DNA from: Isoetes taiwanensis
Taxonomy: Eukaryota > Streptophyta > Lycopodiopsida > Isoetales > Isoetaceae
Length of the DNA: 64,000 bases
NCBI GenBank assembly: GCA_021234155.1
Contig: JAJEKV010000008.1
Span: 24,200,618 to 24,264,617 of the forward strand
Direction of reading: 5' to 3'
Part shown: positions 31,631 to 43,335 of the stretch, piece by piece
How the letters are laid out: every line of letters begins with the position of its first letter
Position numbering within the stretch: position 1 is the stretch's first letter
The notes under the pieces: model-generated
The model's database searches: none
Told to the model about the DNA's origin: nothing
What the model saw: the letters and a program-made list of their open reading frames with translations, nothing else
Translations under genes and position numbers: made by a program

Positions 31631-32327
31631 GTAAATTAGATTTTTGCAATCTTGGCATATTTCTTGCATATTTTGTACGTATTTCTCGAGTTTTTCGCGC
31701 AGGTTGATGACAATGGCGGGTCGCCCTAATGTGTACGAACGTATGGAATGTCATCCAGGCAATTAAGGATCTGATGAGAAGGATTATGGTCAGATAAATA
31801 TTGTTATGAAAATGCAATGGAGAAAAGGAAACCAGGAAATGATTATTTAACCATTAGGTTCTAATCATATACGAACGTATGGAATGTCATCCAGGCAATT
31901 AAGGATCTGATGAGAAGGATTATGGTCAGATAAATATTGTTATGAAAATGCAATGGAGAAAAGGAAACCAGGAAATGATTATTTAACCATTAGGTTCTAA
32001 TCATATCTGGGATGACAAAAGGCTACTTGAGATGATGAGATGGGCATAAGGAAATATCATGGAAATCAGACCTAGGAAATAATTATTTGACTATGGTTCA
32101 AAGTCCTAATTATTTCTAGGGTGATATCTGAATACATTAGAAATCGAAATGAAAGAAAAAAAGATAGAAAATGCTATTTCTATTTCATAAAGGCTCGGCC
32201 CAATGGCTGGGGGCCAAGCCATGAGAAGTCTCGTCGGTGGTGCAAAACCGCCCGGATCAAAATAGTTTAAGTATAGATCAAATACATTTGGTACTTACAC
32301 ATTGCGAGAGATCAAAGAGAAGGAGTC

Positions 32328-35300
32328 ATTAGAGGCGGTTGGGGTCTCAAAATGGCCCATATCTTGGATGGAATTCCGCGTCATGTTTCTCGCGACCAAT
32401 GATGTTTTAGCATTTTTTCCAAAGTCGATTATTAGTTGGCAAGTAGAAAGAGGGCAGGCTTACTTGGCATCCACATGGCAAAATTTCATAGGACATGTTT
32501 GTGCATTCATTGCAACCACATTAATGGCCGCATTTTTGAAAATCGTGTCGCGGACCAAAATAATGGCTACTTTTCAGCCCTCCGTGCACATGCCCACATG
32601 CACCAATCACCTTATCAAATTTTGGCACCAAGATTTCCATTGTTCACATAGGCGCCGCTCGTGCATCCTCTCATATGCCGGCTCTTCATTTTGGAATCCA
32701 AGTCTCCAATAGTAATGCGTGTTTTTGGGGCAAGCATAGAGTTAACAACAACGGCGGCGATGTGCGGACAAGCAAGCGTCGTTACATGCCATGTTTTTAC
32801 TACCCAAATTTTCATTACGAAGTTTTTCCTACTTTTCAACTCTTCCCATTCATCGTTATTGCTCCACGCCATTCATTCTTACAATTCAACGGCCGTCGAT
32901 CGGCGGTGGAAGGATATCTATCCATAGGCTCGTGGGTGAGAATGCTATCTTAACGAAGTGTGGCTATGGAGTTACATGTGGGGGCGACATTCATACATAA
33001 TGAATAGGTAGAACTATAGGGTTCAAAATAAATGCTATGGATAGTATATTGCAAAAAAAAAGGGAAGGGAGGGGAAGGGATTTGAAGAGGAGGATATTTG
33101 CAAATTTGCACCCTCAATAATACATGGATCACACCATGCGAAAATGCATATGCACTTTGTAAATGTGTAGTGAGATTTGGCGTCATGTGATCCTTGCTTC
33201 TTTTTCTTCCCTCTTCTTGATTTATATTCACTCCTTTGAATCAAATATTTTTCTTTGGGCTATATTTATCGGATGTGGGGGATTTGAGACTAGGGAAAAG
33301 CATTACTAGCATCGTTGTTGTCTAACATATGGACATAAGAGACATGCTTTTCAAGATATACATTCAGGGGGCAATGGGCATCTAGTTTTCACGTTGTAAA
33401 GTTGTGGGGGCCGAGCTTAGAGGTGTTTACTAATGCCACGACACAAAAGCTCCAAAGATATATGGTATAAAATGTTGCTTTCATGAGCCTTTGGATCAGT
33501 TAACTCAAAGTGTCACGTATGGAAACATTGTTAGGTTTGGAATGATACATATTTTATATGCAAATGGGAGACTATTGATGAGGGACTTGGTGTTATTATC
33601 TATTGACAACAAACAAGCATGAGCCTTTGGATCAGTTAACTCAAAGTGTCACGTATGGAAACATTGTTAGGTTTGGAATGATACATACTTTATTGGAAAA
33701 AGATGACTTTCTATAGTAAAATTACTTTGATTATCTTTTAATAAAAGAAATATATATGTGTCTTATTTGAAGTTAAGTGTGGATATGTGACGTGCTCATT
33801 TATTGATAAAGTGTTTGCTTTTTGAAAAAGGCTAATAACTTTATGTACTACTAGAGTTGGTAAAGTATTTTAGATGCAAATAGGATGCTTGATGTGATCC
33901 TTCTTAAAAAAAGATATGCTCTTTGAAAAGGACTAATAACTTTATGCACTTAGGGTGGTAAAGCATTAAATGAACTTTATACTTGTGTTTAATTGGTAAA
34001 GTATTTTAGATGCAAATAGGATGCTTGATGTGATCCTTCTTAAAAAAAGATATGCTCTTTGAAAAGGACTAATAACTTTATGCACTTAGGGTGGTAAAGC
34101 ATTAAATGAGAAGGGTACTTGTGTTTAATTTTAATTTGACAACAAAAAAGCATTTTAGATACAAATATGAATGAGTACTTGTGTTTAATTTTAATTTGAC
34201 AACAAATAAGAAAGTGGATCACACCATGCGAATTTAGTGTGTCCCTTTTTTTTGCAAATGACTTATGTACTTAAGAGTGGTAAAAGCATTTTAGATACAA
34301 ATATGAATGAGTACTTGTGTTTAATTTTAATTTGACAACAAATAAGAAAGTGGATCACACCATGCGAATTTAGTGTGTCCCTTTTTTTTGCATATGTATT
34401 ATTAAGCTTGGTGTGATCCATCTTGAAAAAAAAAAATAGCTTTCAAGTAAAAGGAAAGAAAGAAATATCATATTTAAAGTGTAAAGTGTTAGTACGTAAA
34501 GTGTTGGTTTATTAAAATACTATTTGTTTAAGCTAAGTTGTAAGTTCAATATTTGTGTTTCTATTTACTTTTTACGCATAAGGATCACACACAGGCGAAT
34601 TTCTTATATGCAATTACTTAGCATGAAGATTTAGCATCATATGATCCTCTTTAAACAAGGATGGCTTTGACCTTCAATGTTCATAAATTTTATGAATGTT
34701 TGCATATAAGAATGTCACATATCTTTTCTTAAAAATGGTCATCAAATGGATAACTAGTCAAAAAGTTCTTCTACTACTTAAAGAGTTTCAAGACTCATTT
34801 TTGCTATAATTTAAATAGCAATAGATTTTTAAAGGAATCTATTGTGAAAAGTAGTCAAAAGACTTCTTGTATTAGAGGTATCTAAACACAAACACCATAA
34901 CCTTTGTACTTCAAGGATTATATAAACCCTTAGCATTTGCAAAGTATAATGTCATTTATTAGCATCTTCACGGACATTTCCCCTTCCTTATCGAGGCGGC
35001 TCATCTCAAGGAGCGTATTGATTCGAATGCCTTGATCTTCTCTCAATCTCTCACAATATCGGGAGGCGGAGTTACCGTCACCACATTAAAATCGGACTAA
35101 ACTTGAAGCGTCCGAAATGGCGGTTTCTTGCCACTCAGCGGATCAATGGATATAAAGCGCCATCGCCCAAATGTCGACACTTTTTGAGCACGCAAGGCGC
35201 AACCGTCGAGGTCTAAGTTCTTATTTTTAGACCTCCTTTTTGCGATTGAAGGCTGGAGCATATTGGTGAGTCAGTTGGATCCTTATCCACACATCATTTG

Positions 35301-36081
35301 GAGCTTCCATCTTTGCGTGGATGCATGCGGCGTGAAATGAACTTGTACAATTTGTATGCCCGACATAATTAAGCCGTGTGAGCGAGCGTCCAGTACTAAC
35401 CTCGTTTTTGAAATTTGCAGCGTGCATATGGAAATCGAAAAGTCCATTCTCCATGCTTTTATACATTAAGCAAATTCAAATTTGAATTGTAGGGGTGGGA
35501 AGCTGTATTGGGATGAAGTAAAGATCTGGTTAATCTTTGGGTTCACATGAATGACTATGGCTGGCTTAAAACCTCTTTGAACTTTGAGGCAAAAAAAAAA
35601 ATTCAGCCCGTTTTGGAAAATCAGCCCTCGCAAGATCCAACTTGCGTAGGCTGATGCGGCCCCGAATTTTTAATTAGTCTTTGACTCGCTAGAACTTCGG
35701 CGGAGGACCTAAACTTCTCCATGTAGACCACCCATAAGGCGCAGCCGCATCGCCTCGAAATGAAAGTCGATACAAAGCTTCAACCTACACATTCAAATTT
35801 TGAAATGAGCTTGTATGTCTAAATGAAATAAGCGCAAGAATCGGTGATGTGCGGCTTGGTATCGACAAACCAAAGAGACACATGTGGCATTAGTCTGTCG
35901 ACAACCAGCGAATTAAATACATATGAAGCCATGAATGTGATCCCCTTATTAGGAGAATATTCCAAATAAATCTGTAATGATGAGATTTTGGTATCCTAGG
36001 TGGCATGGGAAAAAAGGAGGCGGAAATATGGCGTGGAATGGGTGATAGGAGGCCATTTTGAGACCCCAAATCGCCCTAATG
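32328..36081. mobile_element. Candidate 3.75-kb terminal-inverted-repeat element
   Basis: The left end reads CATTAGAGGCGGTTGGGGTC TCAAAATGGCC. The reverse complement of the right end reads CATTAGGGCGATTTGGGGTC TCAAAATGGCC. Weaker similarity continues for about 35 bp (ATTCC-CG-CAT-TTTC). The inside is AT-rich, with no transposase recognised. It would be a non-autonomous DNA transposon. The flanking trinucleotides (TTA left, TAA right) are not direct repeats, so a target duplication is at best TA. Inside, GGATCACACC or its complement recurs between 33,126 and 34,640. Confidence 0.4.
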
Positions 36082-38700
36082 TGAAGTTGTATTTAGGAGG
36101 TGATAAGGATTGTTGTGATGCATAAATAATTGTGTTATTTCATTGTTTCTTATATGGTCATAATATGGAGCGTTATACCATTGGAATAGATATTAATGAT
36201 CATGAGATTGAAGTTGCAATGCACAATTATTTGAGAAGCCTTTCATATAATCTATAGATCCAGAGCCGGCTGATAAGGTTCTCCTCTGCCTCTTGTGTGG
36301 TGAATTTGTTTCACTGAATGACACAATCTGCCAAATTGATTATTTTTTTGTATTTAAATTTCTTATAATGATTCAAGCTAGTTAATAGGTGTCAAAGTAA
36401 CGAACATTACTTCTCTTCATTTTGTTGTTACTCAGGAGAGAGAGCAAGGTTGCCCAGATGATACACTGATTAATTTTACAGGCCATAAGAGATCTACTAC
36501 TTTGAAAAACTATGACTATGGTGGCATAACCACAGTGAAAAATTAGAAATGATGGCCATGCAACCTAGCTTAATGCCTAGACAAAATTGTCCTTACATGA
36601 AAAGATCTTAAATGAAGGCCATAAGAGATCTACTACTTTGAAAAACTATTACTATGGTGTCATAACCATAGTGAAAAATTAGAAATGATGGCCATGCAAC
36701 CTAGCTTAATGCCTAGACAAAATTGTCCTTACATGAAAAGATCTTAAATGAAACGAAAAAACCAATAATTTGTTTCTTATTTCTGTTCTATTTCTCTCTC
36801 TTATTTGACATTGTTCTTATTTTATTGTAGAAGCTCGAAGTACATGAGGGGAAATTATTCTGCTGAAGCAAAAGTTGTTAGGGGGAGTTCAACACAAGTT
36901 GTTAGACCTATGACAAGCATACATGTGCCTTCAAATATTAATGCAGCATCATGTACATTATATCTGTGGGGCCAAGTAGTCCCGCAGTGAACTTTAATAC
37001 CAAGGGCTGCTTTGATATCTGCATCAAATAGAATTCTATGGTGATGAATTTTTTGCAATTGTAACTTCCCAAAGGGACTTAGCTTTTAAATTGTTTTAAT
37101 TTTGTAGATGTTATGTGAGGTTTTACTAGTTGTGTTTGTGTTCTTTCGTAGCATCATTTTAGATAAAAACTTCTGGATGCTTTTGTAAGGAGATGTCAAT
37201 GATACTTCATCTGCAACAATGATTTCTATTGCAATAATACAAAGATTTTTCTGCAATATAGATAATAAATTTTTGTATAAATTGTATATTCATGCAATAG
37301 ACATAGTTTTTTCTTGCACTGTCATTTTTGTGCAAATTCATTGTTAACCCCTCGTAAATTGATCATGATTTGTACATATCTATGTAATTGATTTCTTATA
37401 ATCTAATTATGCGGGTTTAAAATTGATTTTGTTCTATAAAATTTTGGAGGATTTGTTATCTTTGTAACTTGGATGTTATGAGTTTATGTTATGACCATAA
37501 CATGCTTGTTATAAGCCATAATAAATAATGCTCTTGGATGGATTAAAACACGGTCCTAAATGGCGAGGCTTGAGCGTTAAGGAATGGAAACAATGGGATA
37601 TCTGGTAGCTCTAGTTCATGTAGGCTTATGCGTGGCAATCAAACTTGGGGGTTCAATAAAAGACCATACTTTATCGCCATGCCAAGTAAGTAGCTAATTA
37701 TATATATTGGATTTTATTATGCCGGTTTTGGAGATTCTTCAAGAAGTGAACTTTTGCACTATCAAATCGAAAGGTGGATTATATTGTCATAATGGAAGAG
37801 GCCTATGACAACTCCAACTCATATGAACTTTTAATATAGTGTACTTAAATGTAGTTCAACACATATGCAAGTATTATATAATTATGAATGAGAGAAAGAG
37901 ATGTCTGCAAAAAAATTATAGGTTCCACATGTCGAACACATCCATCATCTGAAGTAGCTAAGATTTAGCATATACTTAGGTATTTTGCTGGCCGATCATC
38001 ATGCAAGTATTATATAATTATGAATGAGAGAAAGAGATGTCTGCAAAAAAATTATAGGTTCCACATGTCGAACACATCCATCATCTGAAGTAGCTAAGAT
38101 TTAGCATATACTTAGGTATTTTGCTGGCCGATCATCATTATCTAAACACATGCTTCCTAAGTAAGCTTCAAGCAGTCTTCATACATGTCTATTTATGGTG
38201 CTTGGCAATATAAGTCATTCGGAGGCAAGAAATCCTCTTGGAAGGCCAGTAAGTTATATGAAGTTATATCTCTCTATCTAAACACATAGAATAGTTCCCT
38301 CCATTCACACATGAACACACCACCTCGAAATTAAGACAGGCAGATGGGCCCAAAAAGAGCGAGAATATAGGGTAGGCCAAGCAGCTGGGAGTTACTGAAG
38401 ATGCGTGCCATACTCTTTAACATTGTGCAACATTTGCATCTATCTAGGCACACTATGATGGGTTAGTTACACCTAACAAACTGCTGCATGTGATGATGAA
38501 CACGCCTTCAATAAAAGCACTGGCATCTTACATTTAGAAGATAGAGATATTGGACATGCGGATGGCCCAATTGTGCCTTTGATCATTACACTGACATGTA
38601 CAAAAATACAGTTCATTAACAAGTGATACAATTCTTGGTGTTTGCATTGTTTGGAAGATCATGAAACAGAATTTAAAGAGATAAACAGGTGAAGAACAAG
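36082..38700. other. AT-rich stretch, no recognised gene
   Basis: No protein family recognised. A 61-residue plus-strand frame (36,805-36,990) follows a plausible 3' splice acceptor (ATTTTATTGTAG before 36,832) and could be a relic exon; it has no motif I know. Offset-136 duplicates at 36,481/36,617 (with three base differences) and 37,865/38,001. Confidence 0.5.
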
Positions 38701-39403
38701 ATCACTTTGGATTGTATTTCAACCCGGGGGGTGCACTTATATATAAGGGGGGTATGGCATCTGCGTTCGGAGGGTAGCAAAAAACTCCCCTTGTATACGC
38801 AATTTTAAAAGGCAATTTGACCCCTCTGTGTATAGATATTGCTCCAAATCAGTGCCTAAAAACACCCCTAACCCCTAAGTATACGTATGCAAATGGTCCA
38901 AAAAACACCCCTCCGTTGAACTCTCATGGATTATACGCTGATCAAAGGTGAATCCCCCGGGTATTTCAAGTACAATAGACATGAAAGCACAAATTAACCA
39001 CCCAACCGGGTCCACTGGGTTATGGCAAATACACTGTAACTGGCTCATTCTCTCTACTCCACGTAGTCTCAGGTCAAAGGTAACAACAATTGGTTTAAGG
39101 ATTATTATACTTCTGGCGAGAGCATCCACCACAGTCCTTATGATGATTCACAGGCCTGGATGACATTCTCGATTATCCCAATGTCAAATCTTGCAAAACT
39201 ATTTCTTATTGCTCGAGATATCTTTCTTATTGTTTCTTTCTTGTATTTTATTGTTGTTTCTTACAATTTATATTGTTTCTTTGCTTATTCTAGTATTTTC
39301 ATGGCTATTTTTGTATATCTATATATACCATTTTCTCTAATTTGTACACCTCCTTTTCCTAGGCCCCAAAGGGGCCAAATTGTTTTTTGAATTTATACAA
39401 ACT

Positions 39404-39759
39404 ATTACATCCAACATTAAATTAAATTCCCCTGAAACCCCCTTTGGTTTGGGTGCATATTCACACGGTGGTGACGTAGGTCAGTAAGAGCTCCTAAAAT
39501 CATATAATACGTATAAAATCAACACCATTTAGTACATTGCCCCAAACCTTATAGCATTTCGCAAGCCTCGTTATATAGTATAAAATTTGTACAAGAATAC
39601 CCCACAAACGAGGATTGCTATCTACGGTCTAGATCAAGGAATATTGAGTAAATATGGCCATCTGACAGCTCTCGATACCCAGAGTAACCCCCGTATGAAT
39701 ATGCACCCAAACCAAAGGGGGTTTCAGGGGGAATTTAGTTTTAAAGTGTTGGATGTAAT
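39404..39759. mobile_element. MITE, 356 bp with ~65-bp inverted repeats
   Basis: Left arm 39,404-39,468 begins ATTACATCCAACATTAAATT and contains CCCCTGAAACCCCCTTTGGT. The right arm 39,690-39,759 is its reverse complement with few differences, ending in GGGTTTCAGGGGGAATTTAG then GTTGGATGTAAT. The 220-bp AT-rich centre has no ORF. Short non-coding elements with long inverted arms are MITEs. If the TIR starts CATCCAAC, the flanks give a TA duplication on both sides, as for Tc1/mariner-type elements, but TTA/TAA makes this ambiguous. Confidence 0.82.
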
Positions 39760-40849
39760 GGTTTGAAGAGCCTCAGAGATTTGAAGAACCGAGTTTTAAG
39801 CCGAATTCAAATTTTGAAGAGATCGAGCGAGCGCCTAAGCTTCAGATCGAGCCGAGCACCTCAAAATGTTTGTAGCAAAGAATTTTTGAAAAAGAAAAAT
39901 TCCAAAAAACTTCCAAAAAAATTTAATACCTATAAATTTAATACCTAAAGATTTTATTTTTATAAAGTTAGAGGTCATTATAAAGTTATAAAGCTAGGCT
40001 CATTATATGTAAGCCTTTATACCCATTACTATTAATTTTACCTATATATTTTCTAAAGTATTTTTTCTAGAAAATATATTCTAGAAAATACTTATATATG
40101 AAGGCTGATTTGAATATCTTAAAATATATTATCTTAATAATAAAATATAATTATCTTAAAACATATTCTAAAGTATAATTGGCTGATTAAAAAAAAAGGT
40201 TTAATGTTCTTGGTTAAAAAAGAATGTTTTCCTTTAAAACATGTTGAGGAGATGTTTTTTGGATGTACTAACTTATTCTATATTTCTATGTATTTTAGGT
40301 CAATGGCATGCAACATGCTCCATCTCTAAACTGATCCAGAGGTTGCCGATTAAAAAAGAATGTTATCCTCTGTTGAAATAACAGTTTTCACCATCCATCA
40401 CTTGGTTTATAGATTTTGCTTGACAAATGGCCGAAGTTTTGTGGATGCAGCCTGTGAATCGGTCAACTGATCCAGTGTGGGCCGAAGGCTTCGAACTCTT
40501 ATCCTCTGTTGAAATAACAGTTTTCACCATCCATCACTTGGTTTATAGATTTTGCTTGACAAATGGCCGAAGTTTTGTGGATGCAGCCTGTGAATCGGTC
40601 ACTACGGCATGACATGTCGCCATTCTGAAACTTCGATTTGCTTTCTGATAAATCGAGGGCCCCCTTTCTGATAAAGGTGAGTCGAACATTTGGTCGCCCG
40701 CTTCTAACAAATGTTGGTCCCTTCTTAACAATTTGCAAGCGTTCCAAAAAGATGCTACTTACGCTATAAAATTCGTCGTCCCTTCTTAACAATTTGCAAG
40801 TGATCCAAAAAGATGCTAGGAGTCGTCGTCAGCCCTATTTAAAGCGCGA
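39760..40849. other. AT-rich stretch without recognised gene
   Basis: Highly AT-rich between 39,900 and 40,260. Includes an offset-136 duplicate (40,365/40,501) and a separate 61-bp-offset repeat (40,717/40,778). No protein family recognised. Confidence 0.5.
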
Positions 40850-41330
40850 TGTCCCTTTTTATTCTTGTGGGGTTAAAAACCCTCGCTAGAAAGGGTTTTC
40901 GAGGGAAAAAACCGTGGCGTGTAATAAGAATCTTTAATCAAAGCTGTACAAGTATACATCATCATGAAATAAATGTGTATGTACATGTCAAGCGCATGCC
41001 CGAGGACATAGCTGATCTCGCATGTCCATGACCTCCTGAAGGTATGATCCTAGCACCCGTACGGATGTCGTGCTCAATGTCACATGTAGCGGTGGCGAGG
41101 GGCGACCAACTTCGGCATAAGCATCTTTGGGCAACTTTGAAGGGTATGAGATTCATCCTCAATGACTCCCATTTGGCAGCATTGACAGAGCCTGTCCTGA
41201 CGTGGCTCACCAATCCATCTGTCTGTCTCAATTCGAAGATGATTTGCCCCTGTGCGAATGGAGAGTAGCCCCTTTAATATCATAAGGATCTTCTTATTAT
41301 AACCTTGCACATTTGTTCTTGTTCTTCAAC
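40850..41330 (-). pseudogene. LINE 3' fragment (minus strand)
   Basis: Minus strand reads LSIRTGANHLRIETDRWIGE, PRQDRLCQCC and then CQCCQMGVIEDESHTLQSC, the terminal zinc knuckle of the same LINE class as at 31.3 and 48.1 kb. The putative 3' UTR at 40,960-40,850 contains CTTTCTAGCGAGGGTTTTTA, similar in style to the 47.7-kb LINE. Strongly truncated. Confidence 0.75.
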
Positions 41331-41589
41331 CTATGGTTGGCGACCCATCCATAGACATTTGTTGAACTTTCCTTTGAATTTGACCTCGATCCCAACCATT
41401 ACATAATATTTTCCAATATCTGATGTGTTCATTAGAATATCAAGGCCCATAATAACCTTAGATATGTTCAATAGTTCATCTATTATCCTATGCCCCTTTC
41501 ATACATACACTTAGGAAATCGCTAGAACTAACATTCACATAATATTTTCCATAATTTCCATAACCGTGGACCACTCCCTGTGCTTGCTC

Positions 41590-41720
41590 TATATCAACAA
41601 GACTATGCCTATTACTGCTAAGGTTTTTCCTCCAAAAACCCTTCGGGGCAGGGGTTATCTAATCCTAGGCCAGTATTAAGCCCGGGTTGTTTATTGTTTG
41701 TTTGTTTGTTTTGAATTCGT
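41590..41720 (+). repeat. LINE 3' UTR with (GTTT)n tail
   Basis: GCCTATTACTGCTAAGGTTT, then TTCCTCCAAAAACCC, resembles the minus-strand 3' UTR at 47.7 kb (CCTACTGCTAGGGTTTTTCC). It ends in TTGTTTATTGTTTGTTTGTT at 41,688-41,714, a simple-repeat tail. No coding part is left, so this is a severely 5'-truncated LINE or a SINE sharing the tail. Confidence 0.55.
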
Positions 41721-42229
41721 AGGCCATCTCATCTCACGGATGATAAAGTTCAATTCTATTCTCTTCTCTTCTATTTTAAACTATTTTAGACTATGGTGTT
41801 ACAAGCGAGGATGTCAAGAACATCACATCTTAACGTGGAATTAATTATCGAACTACCATGTCAAGCAGTAGTTAGAAGATTTTATGAATATTGTTTAAAG
41901 GTTATATCTAGTTATATGCCGAATTTCAACACGATGGAATAGTTACTTCCCTGCAAGTTTACGGACTTCTCCTTTTATCAAATATTGTTTAAAGGTTATA
42001 TCTAGTTATGCCAAATTACAACACATTTGAATAGTTAATTCCCTGCATGTTTGGAATTTTAGATGGAGACTGTCCTGCAAATGTGGATGCATGGAGATAT
42101 TTATGCAGAATGGCATGGAAACCTTTCTTAGAAACTCTCGAAACTTTTCTTTTCACCATGAAATGGTCAATACCCTAGTTGGGAGGGATCTGTTTTTAAT
42201 TATATATGTTCGGATTCAGTATCTTCGAA

Positions 42230-42395
42230 TTGATTCTTATCATTAGTCTCCTATTCTGGAGTAAGTACATTGTGCTCCAGGCTCGTGCTCCTGTGGCATC
42301 TTTTTGTGCTTACACAGTTAGATGAGACATGTAAATTTTGTATTTTTTATCTGATTAATAAACTTTTTGGCTTTCGTCCTTCCAAAAAAAAAAAA
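42230..42395 (+). repeat. LINE 3' end with poly(A)
   Basis: TTTTTTATCTGATTAATAAA followed by CTTTTTGGCTTTCGTCCTTC and twelve A (42,384-42,395). The AATAAA plus GGCTTTCG ending directly before poly(A) is the style of plant L1-type LINE 3' UTRs. Only the terminal about 165 bp is recognisable. Confidence 0.6.
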
Positions 42396-43335
42396 GCCGG
42401 CTTGAACTAGTCAATACTAGCACAAACATCAGCATTGGTCAATCCCTTTGCTGTCTTATCTGGCCATACGAGAACTGTTAAGTCCTAGATGGTACCATCC
42501 TTTCCTGCAATGTTATCATATAACAGAACAAACTATATTCCAAATTCTACAGTCATTGTCAGGAATGACTTATTGAAACATATCTTATGCATGACGTAAA
42601 GCATAAGTTTCAGCTAACATCAACCCCAATTTAAACCTAAAGATAAATAGGTTTGACATAAAAATATGTTATATTCCAAATTCTACAGTCATTGTCAGGA
42701 ATGACTTATTGAAACATATCTTATGCATGACGTAAAGCATAAGTTTCAGCTTCAAAGTAGCACAAGAAAGCAAACTAGCTAACATAATCATTATGCTTTA
42801 ACTGTGTATTGGTCATATTTTTTCCTGCAACCTTCTTGAACGTATCAACGTCATGAACTCTTGCATTTCTCCATCATCCTTGAAGCCAAATCCAACCTAC
42901 AAAGCAAAAGGAACAATGGGAAGAAAATATGCTTTAACTGTGTATTGGTCATATTTTTTCCTGCAACCTTCTTGAACGTATCAACGTCATGAACTCTTGC
43001 ATTTCTCCATCATCCTTGAAGCCAAATCCAACCTACAAAGCAAAAGGAACAATGGGAAGAAAATCCCATACTGCGACCAATCGGTACCACATTGGCGTGA
43101 AATGAATCATGTAAAAGTACCCTCTCACTTGCTAAAATCAATGTTATTACTTTGCTGATGTCAATAATGCAAAGTCTCTGCTGTTACAGATCAGAAATGA
43201 AAGGAGAATATATTAGCAACTGCCATTATCCATGTCTATGAATCATGTAAAAGTACCCTCTCACTTGCTAAAATCAATGTTATTACTTTGCTGATGTCAA
43301 TAATGCAAAGTCTCTGCTGTTACAGATCAACTAGT
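42396..43335 (+). repeat. Direct repeat R1, copy 1
   Basis: Paralogous to 45,079-45,740, starting GCCGGCTTGAACTAGTCAAT immediately after the LINE poly(A). No coding capacity seen. This copy contains three offset-136 duplicates (42,534/42,670; 42,793/42,929; 43,102/43,238), two of which can be shown to be secondary by comparison with copy 2. Confidence 0.75.

Noticed and set aside
31715-31740. TCGCCCTAATGTG near a LINE tail, resembling the right end of the 3.75-kb TIR element
   Set aside because: Only about 13 bp shared and no partner end nearby; may be chance.
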